The translations under genes and the position numbers were made by a program. The notes beneath the pieces are model-generated. The model was given only the letters and a program-made list of their open reading frames with translations. It did not search any database and was not told the DNA's origin. 17,530 nucleotides of DNA from UBA6901 sp035256085 (GTDB taxonomy: Bacteria > Pseudomonadota > Gammaproteobacteria > Acidiferrobacterales > UBA6901), in assembly GCA_035256085.1 (NCBI GenBank), contig DATEYP010000050.1, positions 1-17,530 of the forward strand, in the 5' to 3' direction. Position 1 is the first letter of the stretch. Each line of letters opens with the position of its first letter. This document shows positions 15,977 through 17,530 of the stretch, piece after piece.

Positions 15977-16461
15977 GTTGTTTTTTCTAGCCAATGTTTC
16001 GTGATGCTAGAAGTCAACGCAAGACGACCGAACTGCCATAATCTCAGCTCTTCCCGAGACAGAAGCTTGACCTCGGATATTTCCGTTCCTGTTTTGAGTT
16101 CACCCGTGGCCTGCACCCAATGAGCAAAGATGATTTGGTTCTTTTCTGTGAATGAGTAGCAGCCGATGAATTCCTGAACCTTACCGTCTAGACCGAGTTC
16201 TTCCTTAACTTCCCGAACTGCGGCTTCTTCTGGGGTTTCGTTTCTTTCGAGATATCCCGTGACCAATGAGAACATGCCATCAGGCCATTGAGAGTTTCTG
16301 GCAAGAACTATTTTGCCTTGGTACTGGACCAACGCAGCAACCACGGGCACTGGATTGTCCCAATGCACGAACCCGCAGTCAGGAGAGTCACAGACTTTCC
16401 TTTCAACGCCGTCTATACGACGAGCTTCAAGCGCGCTTGCACACTCGGGACAGTATTTCAT
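15925..16461 (-). CDS. Nudix hydrolase with N-terminal zinc ribbon
   Basis: A 178-residue protein. A zinc ribbon with C4, C7, C24 and C29 (CPEC...CDSPDC) precedes a complete Nudix box at about 69-91 (GYLERNETPEEAAVREVKEE, then LGL), with all G, E, REVxEE residues present. Zinc-ribbon plus Nudix is the layout of NudC-like enzymes, but the protein is shorter than NudC and lacks its N-terminal domain, so NADH/NAD-cap activity is not assured. The ATG at 16461 is chosen; translation further upstream would run back through the preceding attC. The last 15 residues (from NKALQPTSP) are encoded by the attC at 15910-15976. Confidence 0.85.
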   Translation of the reverse strand: MKYCPECASALEARRIDGVERKVCDSPDCGFVHWDNPVPVVAALVQYQGKIVLARNSQWPDGMFSLVTGYLERNETPEEAAVREVKEELGLDGKVQEFIGCYSFTEKNQIIFAHWVQATGELKTGTEISEVKLLSREELRLWQFGRLALTSSITKHWLEKTTPNKALQPTSPLTWHRV

Positions 16462-16485
16462 GTGCTCGGACCGATTGGTTCTGAC

Positions 16486-16575
16486 GCCCAACGGCCTGGC
16501 TGTGCGGCGCCGGCCAATGAAATACCAGGAAACGAACCGTTGTCCCACGGCGTCCGTGCGAGCCAGTGTTTAGGC
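16486..16575 (-). other. attC site between the membrane-protein and Nudix cassettes
   Basis: 90 bases, the longest of the array. On the minus strand it starts GCCTAAA (AAC changed to AAA) and ends GTTGGGC, a perfect GTTRRRY core. CACTGGCTCGC pairs with GCACAGCCAGGCC, and a variable terminal loop of about 35 bases lies between the arms. Confidence 0.78.
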
Positions 16576-16582
16576 CAGAATA

Positions 16583-16999
16583 TTACCCGTGTTGGCATGG
16601 GCGCGACCTTTGATAGAAAACGAATAGCCAAATGAGATAGCTGAACAGCAGTAATGTTTGCACCCAGAAAGGCTGTACTTCAATACTTGGAGAAAAGCTG
16701 TCGAAATTGCTGGAAGCATTTATTCCGGAAAGTCCGCAGATTGCAATTGCGCTCGATAGCAAAATTGCTTTCACGGGTAAGGGCTGGGTTACCGGGTCAT
16801 GCGAGGCGACATAGAAGAATGTGGCCCAACCAAACGCCAAGAACGCAATGATGTGATCTTGATATGGGTGGGACGGCACGCTGAAGTAAATAAATAATCC
16901 GGGGATCTTTAAGCCCATGGCGTGCGCAAATGCGATGCACCCGAAATATAGGGCGCCGGCCATCAAGGACCATTTGAGGATTTTGGCATCTCTAGACAT
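16583..16999 (-). CDS. Orphan four-helix membrane protein (cassette gene)
   Basis: A 138-residue protein with no family I can name. Four hydrophobic stretches suggest four membrane helices: about 10-28 (LMAGALYFGCIAFAHAMGL), 51-68 (IIAFLAFGWATFFYVASH), 79-97 (AILLSSAIAICGLSGINAS) and 115-132 (VQTLLLFSYLIWLFVFYQ). The motif SVPSHPYQDHIIAF between the first two is histidine- and proline-rich. ATG at 16999 is chosen; a longer frame from 17029 would begin inside the attC. The stop TAA at 16583 is eight bases before its own attC. Small membrane proteins without known relatives are common cargo of chromosomal integrons. Confidence 0.7.
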   Translation of the reverse strand: MSRDAKILKWSLMAGALYFGCIAFAHAMGLKIPGLFIYFSVPSHPYQDHIIAFLAFGWATFFYVASHDPVTQPLPVKAILLSSAIAICGLSGINASSNFDSFSPSIEVQPFWVQTLLLFSYLIWLFVFYQRSRPCQHG

Positions 17000-17023
17000 A
17001 GGGTAATGCTTGTCCGTTCTGTG

Positions 17024-17087
17024 GCCCAACGGCCCGGTTCACGGGCGACGCCGCGCTAGCGGCGGCGTCCCGTGGAACCGGTTGGGC
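17024..17087 (-). other. attC site, best-conserved of the array
   Basis: 64 bases. On the minus strand it starts GCCCAAC and ends GTTGGGC, both perfect cores and complementary to each other. Inner arms CGGTTCCACGGGACGCCG and CGGCGTCGCCCGTGAACCGG pair with extrahelical bases around a short CCGCTAGCG turn. Confidence 0.88.
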
Positions 17088-17093
17088 GTCAAA

Positions 17094-17378
17094 CTATCCA
17101 TTTGATGGCCGAGTTCTTGCCGCATGCTCGAGTTTCTCAGGACCCGGGTTCCCGTGAGCAAGCCAATTGAACTCAAAAACTCTTGCTTGCGCAGATGCTA
17201 GATCCCCGGCCGATGCACCGGTGAAGCCTGAGCCGGGCAGGCCGGAATCTTGTTGTACAACGAGAATGGTCAGTGGCGGTAGATTGTTGACAAGGCAATA
17301 CGATTGAATTGGCTCAAGCAGAGCGCCCAGCCCACCAGTAAAGGCCCCAGTGACTTGCGCCAGCTGTGAGTAAGGCAC
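17094..17378 (-). pseudogene. Small cassette protein, probably 5'-truncated by an insertion sequence
   Basis: 94 codons from a GTG at 17378 to TAG at 17094. The sequence (YSQLAQVTGAFTGGLGALLE, then NNLPPLTILVVQQDSGLPGS and RVFEFNWLAH) has the look of small proteins of unknown function often found as cassettes, which usually have about 25-30 more residues before 'YSQLA'. Upstream of the GTG the frame enters an A/T-rich stretch and meets a stop at 17399. The junction near 17379 coincides with the start of the insertion sequence. I infer that the real N-terminus was lost. The attC of this cassette (17024-17087) is intact. Confidence 0.55.
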
Positions 17379-17530
17379 TGTAAAAAAATAAAGGTATCAA
17401 TCTCTGATTCAGTGCATTATGCTTCGCAAGCATGAGCACACTGTCAGAGTTGAAACGGAAGTTTCGTTCTGTTTGGCCGCATCTGGACGAGCGCACGCGC
17501 CGCCTCATGGCTGCCAATGAAGCGGTGAGT
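17379..17530 (+). mobile_element. Left end of an ISAzo13-like insertion sequence (runs off window)
   Basis: The sequence from 17379 (TGTAAAAAAATAAAGGTATC) abuts the broken cassette gene and precedes a transposase start at 17432. The terminal inverted repeat cannot be confirmed because the right end is outside the window. Confidence 0.5.
17432..17530 (+). CDS. ISAzo13-like transposase, N-terminal part (partial)
   Basis: ATG at 17432 opens a frame of 33 codons that continues past the window. The residues KFRSVWPHLDERTRRLMAAN followed by EAVS match the N-terminal pattern of ISAzo13-family transposases ('...lp.LDER.rRl..A.EA...'). Only this short part is visible, so the family call is moderate. 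It is on the opposite strand to the cassette genes. No clear Shine-Dalgarno precedes it. Confidence 0.65.
   Translation, partial: MSTLSELKRKFRSVWPHLDERTRRLMAANEAVS

Larger units (their letters stand above)
14930..17378 (-). mobile_element. Integron gene-cassette array (five attC-like sites)
   Basis: Five small minus-strand genes each end in an imperfect palindrome of 64-90 bases bounded by RYYYAAC-like and GTTRRRY-like cores, at 14930, 15421, 15910, 16486 and 17024. Spacing of the sites is about 490-580 bases, one gene per unit, as in integron cassettes. The DNA is visibly less GC-rich than the rest. No integrase is in the window. On this polarity attI and the integrase would lie past 17378, beyond the insertion sequence, or be absent. 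Confidence 0.85.

Noticed and set aside
17314..17517. 67-codon minus frame across the insertion-sequence end
   Set aside because: It crosses the presumed element boundary opposite the transposase start and has no recognisable content.

Overview
The window looks like the chromosome of a GC-rich gammaproteobacterium. The support is a PBP1b gene next to a TPR lipoprotein of the LpoP kind, GreB, a LemA/M48 peptidase pair, a ClsB-like phospholipase D protein, and several families of small palindromic repeats of the kinds common in environmental gammaproteobacterial genomes. No genus can be named from the sequence.

Layout. 1-228 is the tail of an SseB-like gene. 476-2128 (+) is a COG2509-type FAD protein carrying an in-frame palindromic repeat. 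2129-2484 is a mosaic of repeats. 2485-5310 (+) holds mrcB (PBP1b) and a TPR lipoprotein, probably its activator LpoP, with a palindromic repeat between them. 5483-7666 (+) is a membrane Ser/Thr kinase with a WD40 propeller. A minus-strand block follows: lemA, an M48 peptidase and greB (10830 down to 7706), a YqiA-like esterase (11723-11148), and a two-gene operon of a chalcone-isomerase-like exported protein and an exported PrxQ/BCP peroxiredoxin (13028-11902). 13029-13607 has no gene but holds two tandem copies of a structured repeat. 13608-14762 (+) is the ClsB-like gene.

The last part (about 14930-17378) is different: short minus-strand genes, visibly less GC-rich, each followed by an attC-like palindrome. 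I read it as an integron cassette array. The cassettes are a PH-domain membrane protein, a tautomerase, a zinc-ribbon Nudix hydrolase, an orphan membrane protein and a small hypothetical protein. This last gene appears to be cut at its 5' end by an insertion sequence whose transposase (ISAzo13-like) starts at 17432 and runs off the window. No integron integrase is in view. By array polarity it would lie beyond 17530, or the array is a cluster of attC sites lacking an integrase (CALIN).

How it fits together. mrcB and lpoP form a cell-wall synthesis unit (synthase plus outer-membrane activator), and the kinase beside them has the topology of an envelope sensor. The LemA/M48 pair is typical of membrane-protein quality control. 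The most unusual content is non-genic: a CAGAT-type repeat with arms of about three 10-bp units (four copies, two in tandem with a conserved hairpin core), a palindromic repeat that has entered two coding regions in frame, and the cassette array.
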